A stretch of 64,000 bases of DNA from Tetrahymena thermophila SB210 (Eukaryota > Ciliophora > Oligohymenophorea > Hymenostomatida > Tetrahymenidae). Positions 50,761-63,529 of this stretch are shown here, in pieces. The translations under genes were made by a program, and so were the position numbers. The notes beneath the pieces were generated by a model, which was given only the letters and a program-made list of their open reading frames with translations, was not told where the DNA came from and did no database searches. The stretch spans positions 558,001 through 622,000 of the forward strand of contig NW_002476426.1 of assembly GCF_000189635.1 (NCBI RefSeq), read 5' to 3'. Each line of letters begins with the position of its first letter. Positions within the stretch are counted from its first letter, which is position 1.

Positions 50761-51655
50761 TTTCTTCCTTTTCTTAACCTTATTAATTATTTATTATTTT
50801 ATTAATTTTTTTGGATTTTTAACTTCTTTGTTTTGCTTTATATTTTATTAATAATCTCTTCTTTTTACTCTTTATTGTTTGGCAATACTATTTAATTTTT
50901 AATTTCCTTTTCTTCTTCTTATTCTTTGAACTTCTTATTCTTGTTTCTTGCATGAAACTAATTTTTCCTTCTCTATCTTTAAGTATCTCATTTAATCAAT
51001 ACTATATTTTTTTCATTTACCTATAGCATGCAATTAACTATTCATTCATTCATTTATTTATTTATTCATTTCTTCATAAATGTATTAAATATCCAAAACA
51101 ATTAATTTATTAAACTAATTTAAATAAAGATTCCTTCGATCAAAATTTTATTTCATAATTTATTTTTAATTTAATTTTATTGTTTGAATTGGAAACTTTA
51201 AAATGATTTTCTTATACATTTTGAAATATTTATTAAATTCAATTTTATTAGACAAATTCAAAATTCATACTGACTAATTATTCTATTTTATTAATTTTTT
51301 TGAATTTGAGTAAGTAAGCAAAGCATATTCTTTTTTGTTTTAGCTTATTTAAAAAAAATAAATTTGATGATTAATAAATAAAATGAATAATAAAAATTTA
51401 AATAAATATATAGCAATTTATATTTGGTTTTTAATTAACATTTTATAATATGCATAATTCTATCTAGTATTTATATTTTGTTTCTAAACATTGCAAATGC
51501 ATTTAAAATAAGTTACTTTTTTATTAGATTAATATAATATCAAATTTTATTAAATTAGTTCTGATAATCAATCAATCAGCACATAGCAAAAATATCCAGT
51601 AGAAAAAGAAAAGAAAGAACAAAGCAAATATTATTTAAAATAGAAAATTAGCATT
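50761..51655. other. Divergent intergenic region
   Basis: AT-rich with T-runs and (ATTC)n-like simple sequence near 51040-51070. It carries promoters for the mitochondrial-type gene and the elongin-B-like gene. Confidence 0.5.
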
Positions 51656-52080
51656 ATGGATACTATTTATGTTAGAGTAAAAAGAGAGAATATGACTATA
51701 TTTTTCGTTTGTAGGACTACTGATTCTATTGAAAGTTTGCGTAAAAGATTAGTTACGTTTTATAAAGTTTAAAATACAGATATGAGACTATTTTTAGGAG
51801 ATAGAGTAACAAATTATAGAATTTCACTTTTAAAATACTAATATTATTTATTATTTTCATTTATTTAAATTGAAAATTAAATTTAAAATATTTATAAACT
51901 AGCTACTTGATCCTACTTCAAACATTTATGATCAAGATGTCAAAAATAATAGTTTATTGATATTGAAATTAAGAGCAAAAAACTGTAAAATTTTATTAGT
52001 TGATAATTTTAGATTACACAGCGCTTATATAAATGGGATTAAATAAATTTTTTTATTTAGAATTAGAATGGGAAGAATGA
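51656..52080 (+). CDS. Elongin-B-like ubiquitin-fold protein
   Basis: Three exons in phase: 51656-51805, 51903-51984, 52022-52080; 96 residues. MDTIYVRVKRENMTIFFVC then DSIESLRKRLVTFYKV, MRLFLGDRLLDPTSNIYD and NSLLILKLRAKN follow the ubiquitin fold, and the start plus length match elongin B (MDVFLMIRRHKTTIFTDA... QRLYKDDQLLDDG in human) better than ubiquitin itself: no C-terminal diglycine, acidic end ELEWEE. Elongin B pairs with elongin C in Cul2/Cul5 ligases and transcription elongation complexes. If the second intron is not removed the frame runs on for many A-rich codons, so the spliced, shorter form is preferred. Divergent, hence moderate confidence. Confidence 0.68.
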
Positions 52081-53377
52081 TAAAAAAAGAGATTTATTTA
52101 TAGTAAGTAGGAGGACAACTCATATAAAAGAAAGAAATTGCAAAAACAAGTATATCAGTTTAGTATAAATTATTTATTTAAAAAGATTTGATTTTGCAAC
52201 AGCAATTAAAATAGATATTAAGATAATAATAATAGTAAATAAAATAAGATTTAAGTATTTTTTATATAAAGCATATATATGTAAATAAATATATTAATGA
52301 TATCATTTTATATAATTCAAAATTTTAAATAATCCTTACACTAGCTTTATTATCGTTTCTTGTAGAGTAGGTAAATAGTTATCGAATATAAAACTTAGAT
52401 AAGCAAGCATACAGAGTCCAGGAATAATTGAAAAATTTAGCATTTAAAAAAATAGAATTTTATCTTATTATCATCAATCTCTCATAATATATTTTAAATT
52501 TTCTTTTTGAAAAATGGATTTAAAACTAAAAATATTTAATTTACTTAAATATATTCTTATATTATCATTCAAATTAAAAATATTCTGCAATAATTGCTTA
52601 TAATAAAATAACTTAAATAGTCAAATAAAAATATTTACAATCAAATGATAGTTTAAATCATAATTTCTCAAATGTAAAGCTATTTTTTAGATTATCTTAT
52701 TTGCTGATATATGTTAAAAAAACTATCAATTAAATGGTAAACAGTAAATCCTCATTAATTAATTAAGGTTAGATTATATCAATACTCAAAAATCAAAATA
52801 TTTTATTTTATTTAACTCATATATTTAAAAATAAAAAATAGTTTAATTTACATCCCTTCCCAAGTTTAATTAGAATCAATAAAATTTTATTAAAATTTAA
52901 ATTTAACATTGTAAGGGGAGTAGGTGTTAATTTATTAATGAGTATTAACTGTTACAGAACGAATGAAATTTGTTTAAAATTGGTTGCCTTAAAATATTAT
53001 TAAAAAATATAAATTGCATTTGCAAATTATAATAATAATTACAATTTAAATGAGCAAAAATATGCATATTTATGTGCGTATAAATAAACATTTCAATTAT
53101 ATAATAAAGACTTTACTGAATAATATGAAGATTTATACAATTTTTTATTAAAAGCTTAATATTAATTTTATAATTAAATATTTTATTTTTATATAGTTTA
53201 ATGCAAAGTATTCAACACTTTATTTATTTAGATTGTTTGGATATTCTAAATTTGTGCTTAATGTTTAAATCTTCATTTTCTTTTAGATTTAACATAATTA
53301 CTCTTCCTTTTAAATTAAAAATTAATTTAGAAAATCTAGAATATTTTTTTAATTATTTGACAGAGACTCTATCCAAC
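52081..53377. other. Convergent intergenic region, 1.3 kb
   Basis: AT-rich. The frame after 52080 stays open for several hundred bases only because TAA/TAG are sense. No protein-like exon seen. Confidence 0.45.
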
Positions 53378-54220
53378 TCATTTATTTTCCTAAGCCATTA
53401 ACTAACTCTCTATTTACTTTTCTATTTATTCCCTTTCATATTCTACCTTCTTCATGTAATCTGCTTTTTAATTATCTAGATGCTCATCTAAAATTCTCAA
53501 AGCTGTAACTTTTTAGATCTTATTTTGCGAATAATAATAGTAAATATTTCTATCTCTTATACATATAATGTGTCATTTAAAATTTTAAAATCTAAATGAA
53601 AAAAAATAAAGTTACCTAGGTATAGGCTATATATGCATTTAAGGCTAATCCTAAATAAAGACCTCTATGAATCTAAATTTTAATATTACATTATATTTAT
53701 AAGTGCGTAGAGAATTCAATTTACTATTCTATATTTGTCAATAAATAAATTTGCTCTCTATTTTTTATATAAAACAATTTTAAAAATAAATTATGCATAA
53801 ATCTAAAGATATTTTCTATTCTGTTATCTTAAAATGTTAATAATAACTAATAAATACCTATGTAAAGTTTTCTAAATGTAAAACTTTTTGTAACTTTTGT
53901 AAGACTCCCATTAACTTTTTATGGCTATTAAATAATTAAGATCTTTAAATTTTAGAAATTTATAGGTTTCTATGTATCTATTTTTAAGTGATATTAATAA
54001 TCTTATTGGATATATCTGATTGATTAGCAATCTATTAAAATTAAGCTTAAATTAAATTATTACTAAATACAAACAATTTTTATACTAAGAAGATATTAAA
54101 TAAATTCTTAAATATTTAATCTATTTGAATAATTTAAACTCAAATTAATTATTTTTCTAGCTGTTTTTTAGATATGGTTTACATATTTATATAAATTTGA
54201 TATTAAAAATAAAGATGCAT
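53378..54220 (-). CDS. Small protein of unknown function, helical C-terminus
   Basis: Four exons, all joined by phase-2 introns: 54220-54183, 54031-53858, 53672-53616, 53555-53378 (TGA 53380-53378); 148 residues. Exon 2 contains IAIKSQWESYKSYKKFYIQK; exon 4 reads NKIQKVTALRILDEHLDNQK and EYEREQIEKQIESQLMAQEN, a charged coiled coil. Exons 2 and 4 are convincing; exon 1 is short and the middle exon could alternatively be read in another frame (HRGLYLGLALNAYIAYTQ), but only the chosen frame keeps intron phases. No family recognised. Confidence 0.5.
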
Positions 54221-54325
54221 TTTAACAATTTATATTGAATTTATAAAAAGTATATAAATTAGTGGTTCTGTATTGGAGCAGCATTAATTTTAAATTAAAA
54301 CTATAATTCTTTTAATTTTTTTGAT

Positions 54326-54832
54326 ATGGCTCATTCCTCTTTTTTTGATAAAATTACACAAGAAAATAGATATGAAGTATCTTAGCATACTTACCCTAAA
54401 TTCGTAAATACCTTTATTTTTTATTTAATTGAAATTTATTTCTATTTTATTATCTATTAATATTAATATCTTGAAAGAAATTAAATCAGCATTTATTTCT
54501 TTGAGTCAAAAGAATTAAAATGCATAGAGGGCGCTAGTCCAATTTTTTTAAGTAAATGCAAATTATTAAAAAATAAAATTTAATATAATAGAAAAATTTT
54601 AGTTATTTAGTTAGTTAGTTAGTTCTGTTTTAACATAGTATATCAATAGATATATGTATAAAATAATATTTAAAAAAATTAAGAATATATTATAGAAAGA
54701 GGAAACAAAATGAAGGATAAAAGAAATGAAGAATATAAAATATATAAATAAACGAATATAATTGGTTATAAAATAAATAAAATTTGTAAGATATATTTAT
54801 TTAGTATATTTTAATAGTTATAAGATTAATGA
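54326..54832 (+). CDS. Possible small gene, unknown
   Basis: A protein-like start MAHSSFFDKITQENRYEVSQ at 54326 runs to a GTAAATA donor at 54404; exon 2 from 54506 (begins SKELKCIEGASPIFLSKC) stays open to TGA 54830-54832. Phases agree. The second half is A-rich and may be non-coding. The minus strand is also open here, so strand is not certain. Confidence 0.25.
54604..54624. repeat. (TTAG)n microsatellite
   Basis: Four TTAG/GTTA units in tandem. Not the ciliate telomere repeat (which is G4T2), so no telomere is implied. Confidence 0.7.
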
Positions 54833-55341
54833 TAGTAGCTGTACTAAATATTTAGACTGTTTTTCCTTTTAAAAAAAAGATTTTGAATAGAATTAATCAC
54901 TCTTTCATTACACTTTTAAGCCACAAATCAATAAATTTTGCAAATTTTTTTAAGTTACTGTTTATAATTTGATAAAAATTATCTTAAAATTAATTCATTA
55001 AAATAGCAAAAAAAAAGATTGCTTTTTTCAATTAAAATTAGTTAAATTTGAATGATTATAAATTTTATCCATAATCATTTTGTTTATTTTACTTTAATTT
55101 TTTTTTTTTCAATTTTATTACTATTTATGAGAAATTTAGCTTTTAATTTTATCAATTAAAAAAGAGAAGAAGATAATTGTTAAATTGAATTAAATAGAAG
55201 TTTATTTTGTTCTAGGCATCTTTTTATCTATTAAATTCCAGCTAAACTCTTACTCAATTCTAATTAATCTTCTAAAAATGTATGATTTGTTGTTAATTTA
55301 ATGCATTTATTAAAAAATAATTTTGTCTTCTTTTCAAAAGC
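54833..55341. other. Intergenic gap
   Basis: AT-rich, T-runs near 55100. Nothing recognised. Confidence 0.5.
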
Positions 55342-56559
55342 TCATTTCACTTTTTATGTATTTTCGAAGTGCTCTTAGAATTTGTAACTATGAGTATTAG
55401 CACAATGCAGATTTTTTTACTCGTTTGCATTAGTTGAATGATCGCGAGCACTCTCTTTTTCGCTTATTATATTTTCGTCTCCTTCGAGATACTTAACTGT
55501 TTGCTCTATTTTTTTATCTGAAGTTATCCTGTATAGTTGCTCTTTGTTTCCAGAGCTATTTCGTTGATTTTAAAACCCATTCGTTGCTTTTGAAGATTTT
55601 TTTGTTCCATTAAAACTCCAAATTTAATTTTTTTCGTTTATAGCAGAGTCTTCATTATTTTAAGTGTCAAAAACATTACGATAATCTGAATTCTCTATAG
55701 GACCAACTTCAGTTTACAAAGGAGGCTATATTTGACGCACATCATCTTCAGTGTTCAAATAATTTATATTGTTTTGGTATATATTCGAGCTCTCAGTAAC
55801 TAACAGCTTCCTTGTATTCGGATGACCTTAAAGTTCAGGATTAAAAATAGAGGAAGGAGCATCTAAACCATAACCTACATTGGCATACTTTTTTTTTTAA
55901 ACATCTTCCTACTCTTAAGATGTGCGCTTTTATAAAGAAATTTAAGTATTATCCGTAGTTGACTTATCTTAACCTGTATATAAGTTCTACTGATTAGTAA
56001 CTCCTCCTGTTTACTACCTACTTTGATCATTTAACATTTTTGTTTCATATTATCCAACATTTTTTAAGTAATCAAGGTTATTTTATTAACTTATCTCATG
56101 AGTAACGCTTAAATGTTCTGCAGTTGCTTAAGTATACTTTTCAAATTTCCAAACTATTTTACCTCCTTTGCTAAAGTCAAATTTTTAATTAGTATTTACA
56201 ATCTAATCCCAATCCATAGGTTTATTTTATATATATAGAACCCATAATTTACCTGAATAAGGCTACTTAACATTTTCTATTTCAACATTAAGAAGTCGAT
56301 AAAGATAGTAGTGATAACGATCATCTTTTTTGCAGTAAAGTGAGTTAAAGCAGATGTCTATTTTAGAGTTTTTCTCATCTGCAAAGAAGATCGTATTCAT
56401 TATATTCATAAGATAATCTTCCTTCTTGTTATTTACACCATGATATTTCAATTCTACTACATGCTAATTTTGAGGATCTACAATTTAAACTATTAAACAA
56501 TTTGAGCTATCCTTATCACCTTTACTTGAAGAACTGCTGTTGCTTGGGGAGCATCCCAT
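55342..56559 (-). CDS. Putatively lipid-anchored (MGC) protein, otherwise unknown
   Basis: Single exon, 405 residues, stop TGA 55344-55342. The N-terminus MGCSPSNSSSSKGDKDSS fits N-myristoylation on Gly2 with palmitoylation on Cys3, predicting plasma-membrane or ciliary-membrane attachment. Residues ~20-165 look folded (CLIVQIVDPQNQHVVELKYH, NIMNTIFFADEKNSKIDICF, GKLWVLYIQNKPMDWDQIVN, GGKIVWKFEKY). The rest is a hydrophilic Q/N/S/T-rich tail with no repeat. The start is fixed by the MGCS motif and open frame. No domain family recognised; the folded part could be a ciliate-specific domain. Confidence 0.75.
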
Positions 56560-57508
56560 TTTTATAACTTTTTATTTTTATTTTGTATTTCAATTTTACT
56601 GATTCTTATTTTCAGCTATCCTCTCTATTAATACTTTTATTTTTCTTATGTATTTTTTTTCAATTGTATATTTAATTTTAATTATTTTTTAATATTTACA
56701 AATTAAACAGATGTCCACAATGTGATTTTTTTAAAAAGATAGTAATATAATCTATATCAAAATAACTTTAAAGACTATTCACGCACATATCAATTAATTC
56801 CACAATGTATTAATCTAAATTGGTTATCAATATCATTTAACTTATGTATTGCTAAAACTGATAACAAAAAATGTCATCTTATTTACATTAATGAATTTTA
56901 GTGTCAAATAAATTCACCAAAATTTTTATTGTAAAGCTTTACAAAATTAAGTAAAATTCTATTTCCTTTTATTTTTTAATGAAACATTAGCTAGATTTGT
57001 AATTCATTCAATCATATAAATTCTACTTTTATACCTAAAATTGATAAATTTAATTTTTTAGGTATTTATTACACTAAAGATATTATAATTTTAATAAATA
57101 TATCAAAACTATTCTATGATTTAAAAAAATTTATTTTTATCATAATCAAAATATTTAATTACTTTAAAACTAATTATTTTTGCAAATATCTTATATAAAT
57201 TTCTAGGTTTTTTTTAAAGAATTTTCATCTTAGGTTTTGTATTCGCTGGTTAGTATTATAAAGTGAATAAAATTTAGTAATTAAATTATATACATATATA
57301 TAACAAAAGATTTACATTTTAAAAAATAACATATTAATATACTATTTATTATTATTAGTTTGATTGATATTAATAGGAAATTGTTATTATTATTTTATAA
57401 TTTATTAATTAATATTATAATTAATTTTACTCTTAAAATAGTTTTTATATTTTCTTTATTTATTTTAATTTGGTTTATGGAAAAATTCTTAAAATTTAAT
57501 GTTATAAG
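56560..57508. other. Intergenic gap
   Basis: Between two minus-strand genes. AT-rich; a standard-code ORF at its right edge is antisense to the phosphatase gene's last exon and is not a gene. Confidence 0.5.
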
Positions 57509-60500
57509 TCAGTCAATTTTATCAAGGACAATATTTAAATGTGGATCATTAATACCATTAAGTAAATTTTTCATTGTCTGTTCTCTTAGCTTTTATAAGG
57601 CTATTCTAACATCTCTGTATTTTTTGCTTTATGTAACATCTAAATTAATTAATTAAAAATTTATTAAAACATCAAAGCGATCAAATATTACCAATTAACA
57701 AAGGAATTAAATCGTATAATGCTCTATCTTCAGGATCTCCATACCAGCTTTAAATTAGTATCCCATTCATTGGTTATCTACAAAAATTTTCAGGGAGATT
57801 ATCAATAATCAAAGTTTTAGATAAATCTCTACCTAATTTAGAAATATCCTTTAAAAAAATATATTTGTTTGTGTTTTATTTGCATTTAAATATATGAAAA
57901 AACAAATATTTACCTTGGCAAAACATCTTCCGTTTCTATCAGTATGTTATCTGTATAGTCTATGTGATATAACAAAAGTAGTATCTAATACATCTAAAAT
58001 AAAATCTGCATAGTCTTTTAATGCAGCTGTAAAAATTACTATTTCGTAATACTCAGAAAGCTTTTAAAGGAAAATTTCTGCATGAGGACGAATCAAAAAT
58101 TATCCACCTTCTTCTGGTATCTTTGTATTAAAAATAATTAAGATATACGTAAACAAGCTTAATAAATCAATTTTTAGATTAATTTTAATAATATATAATA
58201 ATATTTAACATTTTTATCATTCTTTCTTTACTTAAAAATTAAAAATAAATGCTTACCTCTTAATAGTGAACAAGTGTTTCATCTAAGTCAAGTACTAGTG
58301 TATACTTATTTGGATTATCTATAGGAGGTAAATAAGGAGCTGGAATAGTACCAACAAGTCTATCTTCAGAGTTTTCTTCTTCATCGTCGTCATCATCTTA
58401 TTAATCTTCATCAAGTTATGTGTAATAATCTTTTTGCTGTTACTTTATTGAAGCTTCCTATTGATTAGAATTTTATTTTGCGGCTATATATTCGTTTTAG
58501 CTATTTTATGATTATTCAACTTGTGGCTTTTTCTTTTGATTTGAGTCCTCAGATACCTTCTATTTTTCAGAAGTGCTATTTATGCTTGTATTCTTTGATT
58601 TTTCTGTAGAAGCGTTTTATTTAGAAGATATATCAGAAAAAGAATCTTCGATTGAACTCTTACTTTCTTTAGCAGCTTTCTCTCCTAGGTCTGAAATCTA
58701 ATTTAAAAATCATTAAATTAATAATTTTTATGTTAAAAACTTTTAATTTACAATTTTTTAAAAACAGTCCATAAGGATAGACATTGTTCCTGAGACAGTC
58801 TAAATAGAAATATTATTTAGTATGTTTGCTATAGAAATGTAAGGTTCTTTATCATAGTTTTAGACAATATTTTTTAAATAAGGAAGTATTATATCACAGT
58901 AGTTACTTATAACTTGGAATTTATCTTATTTGTTTAAGCAGTTTTAAAATCTTTTCACCTTTGTCCTAGTTTCAAATACTTTTTTAATTTACTATTCAAG
59001 TTCTTTTGTGCTACCCGTAAAATTATATTTGCTAAATACTGTGTCAAGGAAAACAAAAAAGTTTAAATGGACATATTAAAGAGTGTTCTTAATATGGTTA
59101 GTGCAATCATCATCCTCATCAAAATCTTCATTACAATCATTCAATGATTCCTAGTTACTACTGGCTTTATTTAAAGATTCATGCAAACTTAGCATCACAC
59201 ATATTCTCTCTAAAATAAACATTCTAATTAAAATCTAAGATTGCTTAGTATCTGATCCTATTCTCTTTTTTATTCAAAATATTAAAATTAATCATTTCTT
59301 ATCTAAAAAATCAAAAATGTTAAAATGAATGTTGCTTTTTAAATATTTTTTTAAATGTTGAAAAGTAAATTTATTGAAGAATTACTTCTAAATTATCGAT
59401 GTTTTACTCTGCTATGGAATTTAAATAATTTTTACAATATTTAGTGGTCTACTTTTTGCTTTTGAAAGCATCCTTTTGGAGGTCAAATAAATTTTATTCT
59501 ATCTAAAGCAGTTCTGTTAAATTTATTTTAGCTAAAGTACTCTTAGAAAGCTCTTCACTGAAGCAAGTTGTTGTATTAGCAGAGTCTACAGATTCTTGAT
59601 CATTATTGAGGGCAAGTGAGCTTTTTTCATTTATACTAAGCTATTAATTTTTCTTAACAAGCTATTGATTAAGTAGTTAATTTCTTTCATCTACAACATT
59701 TTATGACTTTTATTTTAGCAAAATTTCATCTTAGTTTTATTTAGGTTGCTTTGATAGTTCACTTTAACTTTATGGAGGAAACATTTATTATTGCTTATTT
59801 ATTTAAATAATTTATTAATTTTATTAAGTAACTTGTGGATTTAGCTTAGATTTATTATGTGCCTACTATTACAACTGTTGATTATCAGTCATCAATTAAG
59901 CTTACTGCAATTGCATTTCGTAGGAAGTTTGGAGTTATCCGAATGAAGGAAAATTGTTTTATGAGGCTTGCTGAGATTGTTTAATTTATGTTAAATACAG
60001 AGAATTATTTAATAAATTTGTAGATTCTTTGGGAATACACTATTATGTAGTATTTTTTTACTCTTCTGTCTATTCTTGCTAAATCTATTCTATCAATTAA
60101 GAATTAAATTAAAAATAAGTAGAATCTAGAAAATCTTGAGATGGTTTATTTCTTTATTTTTTTTGCTAGCCAGTTTAGCCCTATTTCTTATCGTTTTTTA
60201 ATTTTATTTATTCTTGAATAGCTTTCAAAAGCTCATTTTAATTTTAAGGATTGATTTTTTTTAGATGTTAATTCTCATTATTGTTATTCAGTTATTAATT
60301 TCCAAAAAAAGGAGAATTTTATGAAGAGCCCTGCTGTTATATTTGTTAATTTTAAATATTTTTCTATGATTGTTATTGCTATTGTAGTTATTGCTATTAC
60401 TAATTTGTTTGCTTTTAGTTTAATATAGAATTAGAAGATTTATTTAAATCTGTCGATTTTTATTAAGAAGATGCTGAAGATGTAGATGATTAGCTAACAC

Positions 60501-63136
60501 CTCCTGAAATATTACCATTATTATTTAAAGGAGTATTGGCTTGCTTTGTTTTTTATAAGTTATTTTATTTTTATTATAAAGTAAGTAATTGCTAATTACT
60601 ATTCTTTGCTTCTTAGCTAGTACCTCTAAGCGATTACGTAAATTGTTATGTTTACTGAGTTTATTTAGAATTTTAAATTTGAGATTAAGGTCCTTGTTAT
60701 TGATTTTAATTTTAGCTAAAAGTATTAGTAGAATGATTTGGAGATTTTGATGGTTCTCTCTATCCTTAATTTTAATAGTTATTGTTGTTGCAATTATTAT
60801 TTACATTTACTGTGGATGCTAAATTTTTTCCTAAATGGTTTGAAATAGAAGAAATATTCTCTTTAGCACTGTTTTGTTGTATATTATTATTTAAAGACTG
60901 TTATGAAAAATAGTTGTTTGTCCTCAAAGGTGACTTATTCTAGGATTATTGCTGCTAATTTAAATATTACTACTACTCTTGCATTTATATTATATTTTAT
61001 AGAGACTGGTGTCTTTCAAAAATTTCTAAATTCTAATTTATAGGAGTAGGTGTGAGTCTTCTTTTTTGTAAATCATTTAATAAATCATTTTGTTGAGCAG
61101 CTTGTTTAAGGTTGCTAGAAGAAGCAATATTAGTTTAATTGAATGAACTATTATTGACATTTGAAAAAGATGAGTTGTTATTATTAGACAGAGGTTATTT
61201 AGATGAAGAAGTGCCAACTATTTACAGATATGAGTTATCATTCAAAGATTTTTGAGATGTTAAGTTATTATTATTTATAGAACTACTAAGAGGAGATTTA
61301 TTTCTTTATTATTACTAATTACTAGTTTAGGTTTTGTTTAATGTTTAGTTTTAGCTTGTATATTTAGGAGTTATAGAACGGTTGTTTTTATATGCCTGTT
61401 CTATAGCATCATCTTACAACCTTAGCTTTGAATTTGACCCATTTCTATTTAAAGTAGCTTAATTTTATTGTGCCTATTAGGTCTTAGATTTATTAAGCAA
61501 ATTTTGTGTCGATTTATTAATATTTTTAGAGTCCAAGTCAATCATTTGCAAGTTCTTAGATGAATTACTTGATTTTAATAATTTTTATGAATATGAATCA
61601 TTAATATTATTGTTAGAGTTGAAATTTTATATTTCAATTGAGGCCATATTTTTATAAGCAGTACCTTGATTAAATGAGCTATTAATTTGAGTTTAATTGT
61701 TTTGACTTGGACTACTTTATCTGGCTGTTGGATTTTAATATGAAACTTAATTTTAAAGTCTATTTGATAATTAATTTGAGCTTGTAATCAGATTATTATA
61801 TAAATTATTTTATGTTAAGTTACTATTTGATTGATTAATAAATTTATTTTTATCATTACTACTCTCTCTACTTCTTAAATGGCTAATTTCATTTCTGTTT
61901 GAATAGTTCACCTGATTGGATTGATTAGAATTTATGGGTGAAATCTAATTAACATTCTAATTTATAACATTTAAAAGAATTTATAGATTATGATTAAATA
62001 ACATTGTAAATAATTGAAATAAATTCATTTTTTATTAAATTTTGTATTTGCATCATTTGCTTTTTTAGTTAATAAATTTTGAAAACTAATGTCTTTCAAA
62101 ATTTATGAACCCAGAAAGTTATTTCTTATTAATTAAATTTAAATTTTCATATGAAAAAATATATAATTTAATTTTATTTTTTTACTTAGTCTGTTTTATT
62201 TAGATTTGACTTTGAGTAGCTGCTTTGTAATTAATACTAAGAAGTCTTTTCTACATTCTGAGTATTTCCCATTAAATCTTTAAGCATTTATTAAACTTTG
62301 TTTGTACTTGGAGCAGGACTTTTCTACTAACTGCTATAGTTATTACTACTAGAGACTACTTTTCCAAAACTGGAATTCAAATTATCAAAAGAGGAGTCTA
62401 TTTTATTTCTGCCAAGACTACTTTTCCTTTCCATTAAATCAATATTGATCTAATTATTATAATTATTACTTTCACGGCGAGAATCTATTTAAATATTAAT
62501 AATTTTTTAAGATAACTTTAAATTTGCGCAAAGTAACTAAATAATTTAACTTAAATATCAATTTTTAAATGGTATTAAAATAAGCAATACTATTTTCAAT
62601 TTTATTTAAAATTACAACCATAAATTTTACAAAAATTTACCTTGCGCCGTAATAGCTCTCTAAGAAGGTGAATTTTAATTTTAAATTACACTAGTATTGT
62701 TGAAGTTATTTCTCAAAGGAGAAGAATAAGTGTTTTAATGATGTAGAGGTTATTGTTGCTGATAGGACTATTGCAACTACTATGATGTTACTGGGCGGTT
62801 CTTTTAATATGCCTCAATCATTTTATTTATATTTGAAGTTTATTATTAGCTTGAATTTCCCTAATTCTTTAAAGCTTGATAGTTTTATCCTCCATTGATA
62901 TATGCATTTTAATAACTATTGTTATTTTAAGGTGACTAAGTATTATTACTGCTACTATTCAATCCAGTGCGGTTCATGGTTTCTTAAATATACTAATTAT
63001 CGCAATAATTTAAATTCTATTGCTACTTCTTCATTAAATTCTTTAAGTTATCTCTGCTACTTGCATTTCCTAAATTTGATGAGGAACCTAATCCACTCCC
63101 ATTATTATTTTTAAAAGTATACTACTATTGAGACAT
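57509..63136 (-). CDS. FCP/SCP-type (NIF domain) phosphatase with giant N/Q-rich N-terminus
   Basis: Protein phosphatase of the HAD family that acts on phosphoserine, classically the RNA polymerase II C-terminal domain. Multi-exon; start MSQQQYTFKNNNGSGLGSSS at 63136, stop TGA 57511-57509. From 63136 to about 59400 the protein is low complexity (N, Q, S, T). A helical middle part follows (ERICVMLSLHESLNKAS, HIKNTLQYVHLNFFVFLD, QNYDKEPYISIANILNNI), an acidic linker (DEDQQDDDDEEENSEDRL) and the catalytic domain: NKYTLVLDLDETLVHYQE with the DxDxT nucleophile motif, QFLIRPHAEIFLQKLSEYYE, IVIFTAALKDYADFILDVLD, LYRQHTDRNGRCFAKDISKL, GRDLSKTLIIDNLPENFCRQ, ILIQSWYGDPEDRALYDLIP and VRIALQKLREQ. The last exon 57639-57509 was found by phase: the frame before it stops early without splicing. 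N-terminal exon limits are only partly solved. Confidence 0.85.
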
Positions 63137-63176
63137 AGTTTTAAATTTAAAAAATAATAAAAATGATGTTGTTAAT

Positions 63177-63529
63177 TCAAATCTACTGATCACAATATGA
63201 GATTTTTATTAAATGCTAATTGCCTTTTTTATATATACTTGAAGGCGTCTTTCCTAAAGCTTTAAGTGCTTGGGCTTTATTGGCTTTTTAAGTTGGTAAA
63301 AGAATTGTCGCCTGTTTAAAATCTAAGATGAAAGTATTTTAAATGTTTTAATACCCTATCAATATTTATCTCAATAGAATTAATATGAATTATTCAGCTG
63401 TTATTTATATAAATTAGGGTTTTTTTTTTGTAAATTTTTAATTATTATTATCTATGCAAATTTATTTAAATTACTTTTTGACTTTTTTTTATTTTCAATT
63501 AACTACTTTGGTAACTTAGTTTAATTCAT
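63177..63529 (-). CDS. Small basic protein, unknown
   Basis: Two exons in phase, 63529-63475 and 63322-63177 (TGA 63179-63177), give 66 residues: MNQTKLPKQLIENKKKSK, then NFKQATILLPTQKANKAQAL, KALGKTPSSIYKKGNQ. Exon 2 is clearly richer in G+C than its flanks and protein-like; the first exon is less certain, and exon 2 could be the last exon of a larger gene entering from the right. It ends only 41 bp upstream of the phosphatase start codon, so the two share a very short spacer on the same strand. Confidence 0.45.

Noticed and set aside
53616..53672. Alternative reading HRGLYLGLALNAYIAYTQ in the minus-strand small gene
   Set aside because: It is protein-like, but no acceptor downstream fits its phase; the chosen reading fits both flanking introns.
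4973..63114. Standard-code ORFs of 62-180 codons across the window
   Set aside because: Apart from those at 31484-31846, 46033-46575 and 46633-46830, which are in-frame fragments of the LRRC23 and receptor-kinase genes, they are antisense or off-frame shadows. The real frames use TAA and TAG as glutamine.
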